Of a DNA stretch of 64,000 nucleotides, positions 10,873 through 21,744 are shown in pieces. Position 1 is the first letter of the stretch; each line of letters opens with the position of its first letter. Position numbers and translations under genes: made by a program. The DNA comes from Sodiomyces alkalinus F11 (Eukaryota; Ascomycota; Sordariomycetes; Glomerellales; Plectosphaerellaceae). The notes under the pieces were generated by a model. It ran no database searches, had not been told where the DNA came from, and was given only the letters and a program-made list of their open reading frames with translations. Location of the stretch: the NCBI RefSeq assembly GCF_003711515.1, contig NW_021167081.1, positions 4,024,483 to 4,088,482 of the forward strand. Reading direction: 5' to 3'.

Positions 10873-13002
10873 TTAGTGCTCCAGGAGACGCAAACTGCCC
10901 TGCACAACAACGTTTTCGAGAAGGGAGCCTGGAGGGATGTCGATGGTGCTGCCCTCGGTGGCGACAATAATGACAGTGCCCTTTAAAGTCACACCGCGAC
11001 CGAGATTCACAGCACCCGTGATGGTCAGATGATCCAGTTCGATCATCTTGGGGATGGACGGAATGCGCTTCTGGAAGTCGGACACCTTCTTAAAGTCGCT
11101 GCCCAGCTTGATGAGGGGGGCGTCGCCAAAGCGGGAGGTGCTCATTTGGAGTTGACCGTGCTTAACCTGGTAAAGGTCCGATTTGACGAGCATCAGATCA
11201 GAGCATGTCTTGACGGGCAAGAAACGCCTGCGGGGAACATTGACTCCGTGGGCGTTACTGAAGTGGCGAATAGCAGCGCCAACCGCCGTCTCGAGCTGGA
11301 TAATGGAAATGTCCGACTCGCCCTTCTTGTCACCGGGTATAGTCTTGCCGTTCGGGATGATCTCCATCTCGAGTTCGTCATTCTCCACAACCCGTTTGAT
11401 GGCCTTGAGGTTCAGCCAGATGTTGTTCGTGTTGAAGTACTTGAATTTCTTGATCGACTTGAATTCGTTGACATGCTCCTTGGGCACCTGGGCGATCTCA
11501 AGGAGGCGAACGGACCCCTCGTAGTCGATAATGGTGCCACCCTTCACATCGGCCTTGGTCTTGTTGGTCAGCTCCATGATGTATTCGGCCTCGGTCTCGA
11601 CCATGTGCTGGAGGATGCGGAGATCGACAACAGCTCCAAGGTTATCGACATTGGAGAGGAAGATGATCTCAATGCCGCGATCAAGGAGCTTCTCGAGAAT
11701 GCCCGAATTATAGAGCGACTCGAACACATCACCGTGGCCAGGTGGGTACCAATCGGAAATGGGAGATTGGAAGGTTTTGGGCACGGGCAGGAGCGAATCC
11801 TTGAGAATTCTGGGGTAGCGCGACTGGTTGAAGGTGAGGATATCGACGTTATGGCCCTCGTATTTCTTGATGATGGACGCCGTGTCGTCATTGGTGTTGA
11901 ACGAGTTCATCAGGAGGAAAGGCACGTTGACATTGTATGTTCGATTCAGGTACTCGACCTGGCGAACGGAGAGATCCAGGAAGGACATGCCGTCACGGAC
12001 TTCGATCACGGACTTGGGGCCGACGCAGCCCATGGAGGTACCGAGACCGCCATTTAGCTTAAGGACGGCAAGCTTGCTGAGGAATTGGACAGCCTCCGAG
12101 TTGGAGAGATCTTCGTAGTCGACAACCTGCCCCTGTGCGGGAGGGGCAATGCGATCCCAGTCCCTGTATCCGGATGAGATGTTAGATCTCTCTTGGCCAA
12201 ATGAAAAAAAAAAGGAAACGGGGAAAGGGGAAAAAGGGAAAAATAAAGGAAGAGAGCAGGCAGAGCAGGCAGAGGACTAGAAACGTACACAGCATTGCCC
12301 TTGGCCTTGTCATTCAAGTAGCGGCGAAACAAAGCGAAGAAGTTGTCCATTTCAGTCTCGAAAAGCTGTAGAAAAGCTGTCAGACACCACTGTCAAGGAA
12401 ATGGGGTATGGGAGAGACTCGCCTTCTTCTCTTGGGGGTCCTCGACCGTCTCGGCGAGCTGCGTAAGGGCGTTCCGCATCTGGGCAGCAGCGACATTGGT
12501 CGAAGTATTCTCGAAGGCCTGCATTCGAACGGTTAACTATTTGAATTTATCGATCCTGTCTGCTGGAGAAAAAACCGTGCCACTGGCCGCAACTTCACTT
12601 CGTCGACCCGAGGCCCGCTAAAGGGTGACCACGGGACGTAAATGGACGGCTGGGGAGCGTAACAAAGCTGGCAATAATATGGCAGGACTGCGGTAACACT
12701 GCGCAATCAGGGTGTGTATGACCGCCGTCGTAATTCCCTCTACACGCACCAACGAATTTGATACTTCTCGCTCAACACGCGCAAAATGGAGAACGACGCG
12801 ATAAGTCGAATGGAAAATATGGCAAGCCCAGATTGGCTTGGGCATGGGGTTAAAGGGGTAGGCGCCTCACCATGTGCGATCTCGTCTTGCCATGATGACG
12901 CGAGGCAAACTCTGCGTCGTCCTTGCCGTTGCCATGGCCGCCGCCCAGGGGGGACGACTGCTTTAGGTGCGAAGGCAATGCGCTTTTGATCGCAGACGCC
13001 AT
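10873..13002 (-). CDS. ugp1: UTP-glucose-1-phosphate uridylyltransferase (UDP-glucose pyrophosphorylase), four exons
   Basis: Makes UDP-glucose and pyrophosphate from UTP and glucose-1-phosphate in the cytosol, feeding glucan, glycogen, trehalose and glycosylation pathways. I place the exons on the minus strand at 13002-12871, 12518-12423, 12365-12289 and 12163-10873, which sum to 1,596 nt (531 residues, the usual length). The N-terminus [10 protein letters not shown] and the junction SHM|AFEN match fungal relatives. The nucleotide loop [10 protein letters not shown] is at about residues 138-147, NVDNLGA at 273-279 and [10 protein letters not shown] at 342-351. The C-terminal part from about 478 is the beta-helix oligomerisation domain, ending RLLEH. 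Introns are 352, 57 (GC-AG) and 125 nt. No frameshift or RIP-type stop is present and CpA/TpG are normal, so the gene looks functional. The start is set by the conserved N-terminus. Confidence 0.95.
12366..12422 (-). other. GC-AG intron 2 of ugp1
   Basis: On the minus strand the second exon ends in codons for EKK (..AAGAAG) and the intron opens with GCGAGT rather than GT. It closes with CTACAG before CTTTTCGAGACT (LFET). A CTGAC branch-point match lies just upstream of the acceptor. No GT donor near this point keeps the conserved [13 protein letters not shown] junction in frame. The extended donor AAG|GCGAGT resembles known GC-AG donors (AG|GCAAGT). Confidence 0.85.
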
Positions 13003-13700
13003 GTTGAGGAAATGGTGTGCTGACGGGATTCGTTATGCGAAGAGTAGAATGATCAAGAGTCGTCGAGGCCCTCTGCGTGGTACGTCTTTAGCAAGGTCGG
13101 TAGGGTGGTTGAAAGATGGCAGATTCGGATCGTGGCAGGTTGACTGAATACGAAGGGAGGGCGGGGTTCAAAAGAGCTCCAGGGGCGTGGAGCTGACGCA
13201 GTCAACTGAGTGGTTGGATGCCTTCTCTGACGTAATTGGGCAGTGAGCTTAATGTTTACAGTACTTGGACTTGCATTTTTGCCCCTGAGTACCGCTCCGT
13301 ACCATTCATCCAACCGCCTTCACACCAACCTGGGCAGCATTAACCCAGGATGGAACGCGAAGCTCGTTTGGTCCCTCCCCCCCTTTTTTTTTCTCCTGCT
13401 TCGTTTAGAGAAACAGAGAACGGGAGGAGAGGAGGACGAGGCGGAGGCGGAGGCGGAGGCGGAGGAGAAGAGAGGTGGGTGGGAATCGGTCAATCCATAC
13501 CTGCTACACGTCGCTTTTAGATGATGGTCGTAATGTGTTGATGCACTTGGGAGAGTTGGTGTTATTGCGAGAAAGGAGACCTCCGAGGAGGGAAGAGAGA
13601 AGTTTACGAGTCGGGCTACTTGTAATTATTACAGTCTAGGCACAACGAAGAATGGCGTGGCTGGGTGGGTAACCTGCCTTTACCTTGGAGAGTTGCACAT
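13003..13700 (-). promoter_or_regulatory. Probable promoter and 5' leader of ugp1
   Basis: Upstream of the ugp1 start, read on the minus strand, there are long pyrimidine tracts (the plus strand shows GA-rich and G-rich runs at 13,418-13,480) and a CCAAT box, which is the reverse complement of ATTGG at about 13,235. A GAGGCG hexamer is repeated about four and a half times at 13,438-13,465. Pyrimidine-rich leaders are common at highly expressed fungal housekeeping genes. The transcription start cannot be placed from sequence alone. Confidence 0.5.
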
Positions 13701-14060
13701 CTATCCGTATCTGTAAGGTACTCTGTTCAGCATTACGGGTAATAACTTCGTACATCACTGGGTACCTACCTGGTGCTTTATTTGCCAGTTAGGTATCTGT
13801 ACAACGTAGTTACAGGGTCCATTTTTCGTTTGGTTCGTGCTCACTTGGCCTGACACTTGACACCTCGTGTATCCATAATACACGAAGCACTACCTAGGAA
13901 ACAAGGGCCCCGGTGCGACGAAATACTCAATACACGGTACACCTCTACGGGGATTAGAGAAACGTTAGCTCGTATACAATCTGATATGACTGGCTGGGAT
14001 AACAGGGGACCCTGCAGGTAACAGTACAACCAAACACATAACACCTTTGCCTATTTCTCA
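13701..14060. other. Intergenic sequence, island 1 side
   Basis: Non-RIP sequence with several GTACCT-type words and no convincing reading frame. It ends near 14,060, where TA-rich repeat sequence resumes. Confidence 0.5.
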
Positions 14061-14284
14061 AGTACCTATACCCATATAAAAAATTCAATTCCCTTAACAA
14101 TATCTTTCACACTATCAAAATCAGTATTATCTATAGCTGTCTCTCTTAATACCTTATACTAACGCAAGCGGTAATTAGGGCATCGTAAAAGCTAAAGGCT
14201 CTAAAAAGCTCCTATTAACACTATCCTAAGGAATGCGCAGGGGAGGCAGGGTAGTATTAGAGGGTATATTAAAAAGAGCTTCTT
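14061..14284. other. RIP-affected flank of the MULE insertion
   Basis: AT-rich non-coding sequence between the gene island and the MULE target duplication. No gene seen. Confidence 0.4.
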
Positions 14285-14292
14285 TTAATAAA
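14285..14292 (+). repeat. MULE target-site duplication, left copy (TTAATAAA)
   Basis: The 8-bp word TTAATAAA directly precedes the MULE terminus GAGGCTGGATATTC. The same word follows the other MULE terminus at 28,697-28,704. The 8-bp size fits Mutator-like elements. Confidence 0.7.
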
Positions 14293-14307
14293 GAGGCTGG
14301 ATATTCG
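14293..14307 (+). mobile_element. MULE left terminus, separated from its body by copia A
   Basis: The 15 bases GAGGCTGGATATTCG are the outer tip of the MULE inverted terminal repeat. Their continuation (GACTATACTATTTGG) lies at 26,319, on the far side of copia A. The right-hand terminus at about 28,650-28,696 reads the same outward. This makes copia A an insertion into the MULE end. Confidence 0.75.
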
Positions 14308-14719
14308 TTTTGAAGATCTTTGACGATATCAGATAAGCGGAAGGGACGAAAGTCACGAAAAGCAGTGGAAAAATAAGAAGGTAATAATAGGATTGTAAGG
14401 TAGGATCTCTGCGCGCGTAGTATGTCTTTTTCGGATCGAAAAAGGGATTAAGATAAAGGATTAAGAATAAAGAATGAAGAAAGGAAGGAACCGAACCAAG
14501 GGAACGGGTTAATATCCTTTAGATATCCTTTATTCTTCGTAAAAGGATCGATATCGTAATAATATCGTAATCCATTATATCCCTTGTCTGACTCGTATTA
14601 GATGAACAGACTCGAAAGAGAACGGTCTAGGCTTGCGAGGAAGATATCCTTTATTCGAGTATAAAGGACTTACTCGAAGGATATTAAGGATATTATTAGT
14701 AATAATAATAACATTAACA
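14308..14719 (-). repeat. 3' LTR of copia A
   Basis: 412 bp, matching 25,902-26,313 along its whole length with scattered transitions. In element orientation it begins TGTTAATG and ends CTTCAAAA, so the right end lacks the usual CA. The boundary is supported by the target duplication and by the MULE sequence on both flanks. Confidence 0.85.
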
Positions 14720-15039
14720 CCCCCCCCCGTAAGCTGATTCTTATATAAGAAGGAGCAGCTTAAAAACGAGTATATATATTATAGAGTTATAACGTAGAAA
14801 CCCTAGTTAACTAACTAGGACTAATTATAAGAGGAAAAATAAAATAAAACCTTTAAGGGAAAACCATAAAAACCCTTAATTTCTTCTAAAGGGAAAATTG
14901 GAAAACCCTTTTTATGATACTAGAAAAACCCGTAGGTAAAAAACCTAGCTATAGTATTTTAGGAAACCCGTGGGTAAAAAACCTAAGTATTTATATCTAG
15001 GAAATTCCGAAGATAAAAGACCTAGTTATAGACGTTAGT

Positions 15040-16318
15040 ATTTTAATTCTTGAATTCGGGTATAAGGTGGTATATCGTAGTCAGGTAACGTATCGTCTTT
15101 ATAGCCTAAATTTATATAGCCGCATAGTGTATAATATAGGTCTTTAGTTAGACCTTTAGCTATTATATCGGCTATATTAAATTTAGTATTTATATAAACT
15201 ACCTTTATTTTATTATTTTAAAGCTGTTATCGGCAGTAGTGATACTGACGATCTATATACTTTACACGTTTATGAAATTCAGGATTTTCATAAAGCTTCT
15301 TTACGCTTTTGCTGTCTATTAATATAGGATGAATGTGTATATTATTCGTATTAGTAGTATTATTATTATATAAACCGAAGTTTATATTAGTAAATAGCCT
15401 GAGGTTATCTACTAGGTCTATATATATATATTATATATATAGATTCCTTCTTTAGAAGCTTCGGTTAAAGCTATATATTCTGATTCTGTTATTAATAAAG
15501 TAACGACTTTTTATTTAGTAGAAGTCTAGCTTATTAAATTATTGATACCTATATAATAGATATAGCCTAACGTAGAAGTCCTGTCTTCGATTATATCTGA
15601 AAAACTAGTATTAGAGTAACCGTAAATATTAAGGTCTTTTTTATTAGAATAGTTATATAAAAGCCCGATATTAGGAAAGGTGTTTATATAAGCCTAGACT
15701 CGATTTAAGGCTATAGAGTGCTCTGAAGACGGATTACTTATATATCGAGCGTACTTATTAATAGCGTAGGCTATATCCGGTCTTAAGTGTAGTGCTAAAT
15801 ATAATAAAGCACCGATTTCTTATTAGTATACTTTAATACCGGCTTTTAACGCCTATTCTTGATTTGGTATAAGGACCTTTTTATTTATATAGGGGGTATC
15901 AACGCGTTTAAGGCTTCGTTTATTATACTTATCGAGGATCTTATTCGTATAAGATAACTAATTTATAGAAAGGGTCTTATTTGATTTATTTATAGTAATT
16001 TCGTGGCCGTGTAAAGTTCACCCAGTTCTTTAAGCGAAATTTCTTCGATATTTCAGTAAATAAATACTATATCGTTATAGTGGAAGGACTTAGTATTACT
16101 ATATCGTTATAGTGGAAGGACTTAGTATTACTATATCGTCTACGTGGTATATTAGTATAGCACGGTCTGTTTTATTCTTATAAAAAGTAAATATACCGTT
16201 ATCGAAGTTATAGACTAGGCAGCCGATATCGCGGAGTATCTTTACTAGGAAATTATACTAAAGCCTAGGGTTTTATTTTAAACTATACAAAGCTTTATTT
16301 AGTTTATAAACTAATTTA
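15040..16318 (-). pseudogene. Copia A pol, RNase H and 3' part of reverse transcriptase
   Basis: Minus-strand relic homologous to the plus-strand RNase H ORF of element B (40,843-41,376). The HVDDIV catalytic box is still readable at about 16,120-16,150. Directly beside it is a 32-bp tandem duplication (copies starting at 16,067 and 16,099), which shifts the frame. The fragment ends abruptly near 16,318, where LINE 2 begins. It is non-functional. Confidence 0.8.
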
Positions 16319-16639
16319 TTCAATAATTATTTAACACGCCTAGTAACCACGGGCGCGTAATAAGAGCAAAATCGATAAAACTATCGGGATAAAGACTATA
16401 ACTACTACCTCCCTCCCGGGATACTATTATAGCGGTACCGTAATACCGGCGCTACGGTATAGCCGGAAGAGTCGTGGGATAGCATCGCCCCGGCCTTAAC
16501 TATGCAGAATTCGTAATAAACCCACTTCTTATAATATAAGCGCTCCCCCCCCCCGCCTATAGCAGGATATAGCGCGGAACCGATATAAGACTAAAAGGGG
16601 ACCATCGCGCCCCCCGGAACCGAGAGTAACTAAGATTAG

Positions 16640-17760
16640 GGCAGAAATTCAGGCCTTACTAGCTAATAGGAACACGATTAACTAGGTTATAGAGCTAGTA
16701 GAGGAACTAATCACGATACGTAGTACCTGTTAGGACGCTAGTACGATACCGCTAATATACCTATACGCTACCATTCGTCACGTTATCCGAGAGGAACTCC
16801 GAAAAGGGATAAACGGTATAAAAGAGACCTAGGCTAATATCGTAGCCCGGGCTCCCGTAGCGATACCGCCGCGGGACCCCGTACCCCTTAAAATAATCCC
16901 CGCTAGGTATTACGGGGAACTAATGATCCGCTAAAAAACCCTCCCCGAAGACTAGCCCCTTAAGGATAGGACCCTAAAGGAGATTATCTAAGCTATAAAT
17001 ACCACGATTACCCGATATAATACCGTAGCGGTATAGAAGCCACTAAGCGGAGATATCTACCTTAGCTTTACCGAAAGGGTATAGTAGTAGGCCACCTATA
17101 AGGAATAATAGATTAAGAAGGCCTTTAGTAAAGAAGCCACCCTAGCCGTATACACCTACCCTATACTAGCTAAGGCCATCCCCCAGGAGGTCCTTAACGC
17201 CCTATCCGAAGAAGACCTATTAGTATCTCTACGGGATATAAACCCTAAGGTAAAAAATATCCGAGTATAATAACGGGTACCCCGCTACGGCACCGGCAGG
17301 ATAGTGCTCCTCCTTATCGAATCGGCTTTGCGAGAAGGGGCAGTAAGCCTTATCCGGAATACCCTCCTCTTTAAGGGGGGCAGCTATATCTATAAACTAT
17401 ACGACCCCGACCATAGCCCCCTAAGATGCTATAAATATCTATACTTTAGCCACCGAGCGAACGGCTACCTTATAGCGGAGAGGGTATACCGCTACTATAC
17501 TAAGCCCGAATTAGCGCACCCCTAAGGCCTAGGATATTATAAAGCTATAGCGCTAAGGCGCCTTTACCGCTACGCCGCCTATACCGGAGACTATGATACC
17601 TTCGCCGATTTATACCGACTACTAGAAAAGAAGGCTAAGAAGACCCGCGAAGCGTATAAGTACCGAGCTAGAGACTTCGATATTACCCGCTAGACCGAAG
17701 CGGTATACCCGCGGTAGCCGTAAATCTTTCCCCCGATTATTATCGCTTAAGACTAGGACT
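16640..17760 (+). pseudogene. LINE 2 ORF1 (gag-like) remnant
   Basis: Plus-strand relic of a LINE ORF1. An open stretch at 17,304-17,525 reads CYKYLYFSHRANGYLIAERV, a decayed CCHC knuckle with Cys codons turned to Tyr. Downstream a KKAKKTREAYKYRARDFDI segment follows. This matches the C-terminal zinc-knuckle part of fungal LINE ORF1 proteins. Many TAG/TAA codons at former Gln and Trp positions interrupt it. Confidence 0.7.
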
Positions 17761-17944
17761 AACCCCCCTATAAAGGCAGGGGTCGGCCCCCGAAAAGAAC
17801 TAGGGGATAAAAGGGCTCCCCGATACTAGGCCCGATAAGTGCCTATATAGTCCCCCGTGGGGCTAATAAGGCACCGTAGTAGGAACCCTAGAGCTAGACC
17901 CCGGTTATACCGGGTACGGTATCTTAACCCCCCCCCCCCTCCCT

Positions 17945-20900
17945 TTTAATTAATAGAAATCCACGTCCTTTTATAGAATATAGGGAGGAGTTAAGCGCGG
18001 TGGGAGCTACCGCTTTAGTGCCGCGCCGAGTACGACGTGATAGTAATTTAGGAACCTGGCCTTAACCGCTTTACGAAAAGCCCCGTATACCCCTCCTAAG
18101 GGGTATATCGGCTAATCTAAGGAGGAGGCCGCGCCCTCCTATATATTTATAAGTGATACCCACTATATACGTGGATATAGCAGGCCTACCGTGATACCTC
18201 TACGGTTATATTCGGGACCGGAGACGATACCCTTATAATCTAGTCGATTTACTTAGAGAATTATTAGTCGGCTAGGATCCCCTAGAATACGCCCCTATAA
18301 GATATATTCGACACGGCACCGCTATAGGGCCGATACGTCCTTATAGGGAACTTTAACCTATACTACCCCTTACAGTTATAGCCACCGCGGTACTACCCCT
18401 AAGCCGATACCCTATTTACCCTTACGACCCGGTAGAACCTTAACCTAGTAACCCCCCCCGGAATAACTATATAGTACCGCCCGGGCCGGCGTGCTAGCAC
18501 TATCGACCTTATATAGATAACGAAAGGGCTCCGCTACGATTTTAGCGGCCCGGATAAGACTATTATCGGGTCTAACCACTACTTATAAATAATCCGAATC
18601 CTTATAAAGACGGACGCCTTACTAACTACTATAACGATACCACCGCGGGACTTACCTAAGCCTTACTAGGTCTAGAAAGACTTTAACCCCTTATAGGTCC
18701 CCTAGCTCGCTACCACGCGGCTATAATAGACCGGCCCCCTTATATTACTAGAAGATATCGACTTAGCACTAAATAACCTAATAGTAAATCTTATAATTAT
18801 AGCCGATAAGGCTACACCGCGCCGCTATAAGGGCACCCCTAAACACCTATCCACCCCTTAGTAAAACACAGAGCTAACCACCGTTACCTAGGAAGTAAGG
18901 CGCCTCTACCGTAGATATATATCCAGGAAGTCCCGGAATTAATAGGATAAATTCTAGGAAGCGGAGAGGCGCCGGGATAAGGCCGTGGTAGTAGCGAAGC
19001 GGACGTCTTAGCGGTACCTACTCTACTCGACTAGGAAGGACGATAGCCTTCTTTAGCGGCTATAAAAATAGATATAAACTAAAGGGTACGCACTACTAAA
19101 CCCCCTATTAATACTACTACTATACTAAGACGATAACGCTTACCCGATAACTATACACGCAGAAAAGGCCGAGGTCCTAAACCGGAAGTTCTTCCCCCCC
19201 CCCCTCCCCACTATCCTTAGGCCCTTAGGCGCGGAGTCCCCCCCGGGGTAGGACGTCCGCTAAGATATCACCGTAGCGGACATATAGGGGCGCCTTAAAA
19301 AGATAAAACTCTAGGTGGTACTAGGCCCCGATAAACTCCTAATAGGGCTCCTAAAAGTATATAGACCCCCCCTATACTAAAGACTTAGCTCTATCTTTAT
19401 AGCGTGCCTTATAGCGAGCTACTACCCAGAAAGGTGCCGCTACGCTATCGTGGTAGTCCTTAAGAAGGAAGGTTAGCCGCCGGCTAACTACGGGATAGTA
19501 AAGGGCTAGCGACCGATATTACTCCTTAACACGATAGGTAAGGTCCTTAAGGGGATACTTACCGACCGGATCGTGACCGTAGCGGAGGAGTACCGGCTCC
19601 TCCCGGGGGGATAAATAGGTAACCAGATAGGGCGAAGTATACAGACGGTAGTATAAAGAACCACGGAGGCTATAAGGGTAAGCTAGGCCTATAACGGTAT
19701 TACTTTATTACTCTAACTAGATATTAAAGGCGCCTTTAATACTATCTCCTATTCCCGCCTTATCGAGGTACTTAAAAGGAAAGGCTACCCCCGGTAGCTT
19801 AATACCCTAATTAGTAGCTTCCTCCGGGACTATATAGCCTAGCTATTACTTAATAACAAAATAGCCCCCCCGCGGCACCTCCGCAGGGGTATACTGTAAG
19901 GCTCCCCGATCTCCCCTATCCTCTTTATCCTCTATATCTCTACTCTATACGAAAAGCTAGAAAGGGTCCCTAAAATAATAGTAGTAGGTTTTACTGATAA
20001 TATAAATATTATCGCCTTCGGCAGGATAAAGGTATAGACGCGGTACCGCCTTTACCGCCGTGTAAAGGATATACTTAGAACAGGAGACTAAAAGCGGACT
20101 ATAGTTTAAACCAGCTAAGTGTATCAATATTCCCTTTATAAAGTCACGCTAACCCTTACCTACCCCGCTTCCCCTTAATACTATTTCGGTGCCGGCGGCG
20201 GAGGCGATAAAGTTCTTAGGCGTTTAGCTTAATAAGAAGCTTAACTTTTAATAAAATACTAAAAATGTAAAAAGCCGCCTAACTACCTAGATATACGCCC
20301 TCTTAAGGCTTAGCGCGGTAGCGTGGGGGTATAGCTTCGCGGGTATAAAAAGATTATACCTTATAGTAATACGACTAATAATTACCTACTACGCTTTAAC
20401 CGTCTATAAGATAGGGGCTGGCCCCCGGTAAGGCCCTATAGCGGCACTTATAACGGTATAGAACTAGTGTCTCCGATTAGTATCCGGAGCCTATAAAGCT
20501 ATACCGGTTAGGGTCCTCGAAAAAGAGACCTTTATCCCCCCCCTAACCTATACCTTATAAGCCTAAGTGCCCGGAAGGTCCGCCGGATATAAAAGGAGGG
20601 AACCGAAGATAAGATATTAGCCGGAGTATACGCCGCGGCGAGAGCCTTAGCGGCACCAAATCGGTATTATAGGACTTACACGGCCCTTATATGGATAGCC
20701 TAACTTAACGCCCTAATAACCTAGGCCGGAAACGCGGCCCCGAGGAAAACCCTTATAAGGGACTAGGGTCGAACCTAGGCAGAGTTATAGAGGCTATACA
20801 CCTACGCCGTAATAGCACTAAGCCGCCCCCTAATATAACGCTCCCTCCGGAAATATAGGGGACTGATAAAGCTATAAAGCGCCGTACTTACCTAAATCAG

Positions 20901-21200
20901 AATAGAAAAGCTAAGCCTATAAGCCTTCTTAGTAAAAGCGAGGGTACCGGGGTTTCTAATAACGCGGTGCCCCTATAACGACGGGGGGGCAGAAATAACG
21001 GAGCATGTAATACTCTAATACTAGGATATAACCGGGGAAGAGCGTAGGGAGCTTTTCGGTGCTATAGGGAGACTACTCACGATTAAAGGGGATTTATATA
21101 ACGCACTAAACTATAACACGGAAGGCGGGGTAGTTATAAGGTGGTTCCTATAACAGAAAGGCTTAAGGACTTCCGCCTCGCCCTAGAAGTTATAGAGGCC
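17945..21200 (+). pseudogene. LINE 2 ORF2 (endonuclease and reverse transcriptase) remnant
   Basis: Relic of a LINE pol. About 17,960-18,600 is an APE-type endonuclease (GRYVLIGNFNLYYPL, RASTIDLI). About 19,440-20,060 is the reverse transcriptase: RPILLLNTIGKVLKGILTDRI, LDIKGAFNTISYSRLIEVL and GSPISPILFILYISTLYEKLE. Its catalytic box reads GFTDNINII where FADD is expected, two RIP-type changes at the active site. A Cys-containing C-terminal region (TRCPYNDGGAEITEHVIL) follows at about 20,950. Stops occur in every domain. Confidence 0.85.
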
Positions 21201-21744
21201 TACGAAAACACCCGCGATACTAAAAGGGGACCGGATCGGGGATAAGGTGGCACGACGACTAATTAAGTATTAGGATAAGGGCCTTATAAGCCGGGGCCTT
21301 AACGGTATTAACGCGGTATTATCACGATACCGATTAGCTCTTATCGTTATTACCTCCCTTAAAGGCACTAATACTACTCTTAATATACTTAAGACCCTAT
21401 TAGGCTAATTAGCTAATACCGCTAAAAAGCCATAGCGGGACCGGGGGGGAGCCACTTATAAACTATTCCAGGATAAGGTCTATCTTACCCTCTAAACGCC
21501 TTATCTAATAAGATAATTCCTATACCTTTACCGATATAGTACCGCCGCGACCGCGACTAGAAGGTAACGCCCGGTTTAGGGCCCGGCTAAAAGACCGGGA
21601 TGCCGTCCTTAGGCGCTCCTTAGCCTATAACTTATTAGCGTAGAACCGCCACGGCACTAAAGGGGAATACCTATAGCAGCGATACCCGTGCTACTAACGG
21701 CCTTTACCGCCACGTATATCTAGTAAATATCTATAAAATATTCC

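Larger units (their letters stand above)
16319..21744 (+). mobile_element. LINE 2, a second non-LTR retrotransposon inserted in copia A
   Basis: A plus-strand LINE of about 5.4 kb from a family different from LINE 1, with ORF1 and ORF2 relics and RIP stops. Its left edge (16,319-16,335) and right edge (about 21,720-21,744) are set by loss of homology to copia element B. No target duplication is evident. Comparison with element B shows that about 0.6 kb of copia sequence is missing at the insertion point. A 5'-truncated relative lies at 42,337-43,295. Confidence 0.85.

Noticed and set aside
11029..12057. A 342-codon plus-strand frame opposite ugp1
   Set aside because: It is the antisense shadow of the conserved minus-strand ugp1 exon. 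Its Leu/Val/Asp-rich composition follows from the complement of the real codons, and it has no recognisable domain.
13243..13524. 93-codon plus-strand frame upstream of ugp1
   Set aside because: The Glu/Ala repeat comes from the GAGGCG hexamer and the rest lies in the ugp1 promoter region. No domain support.
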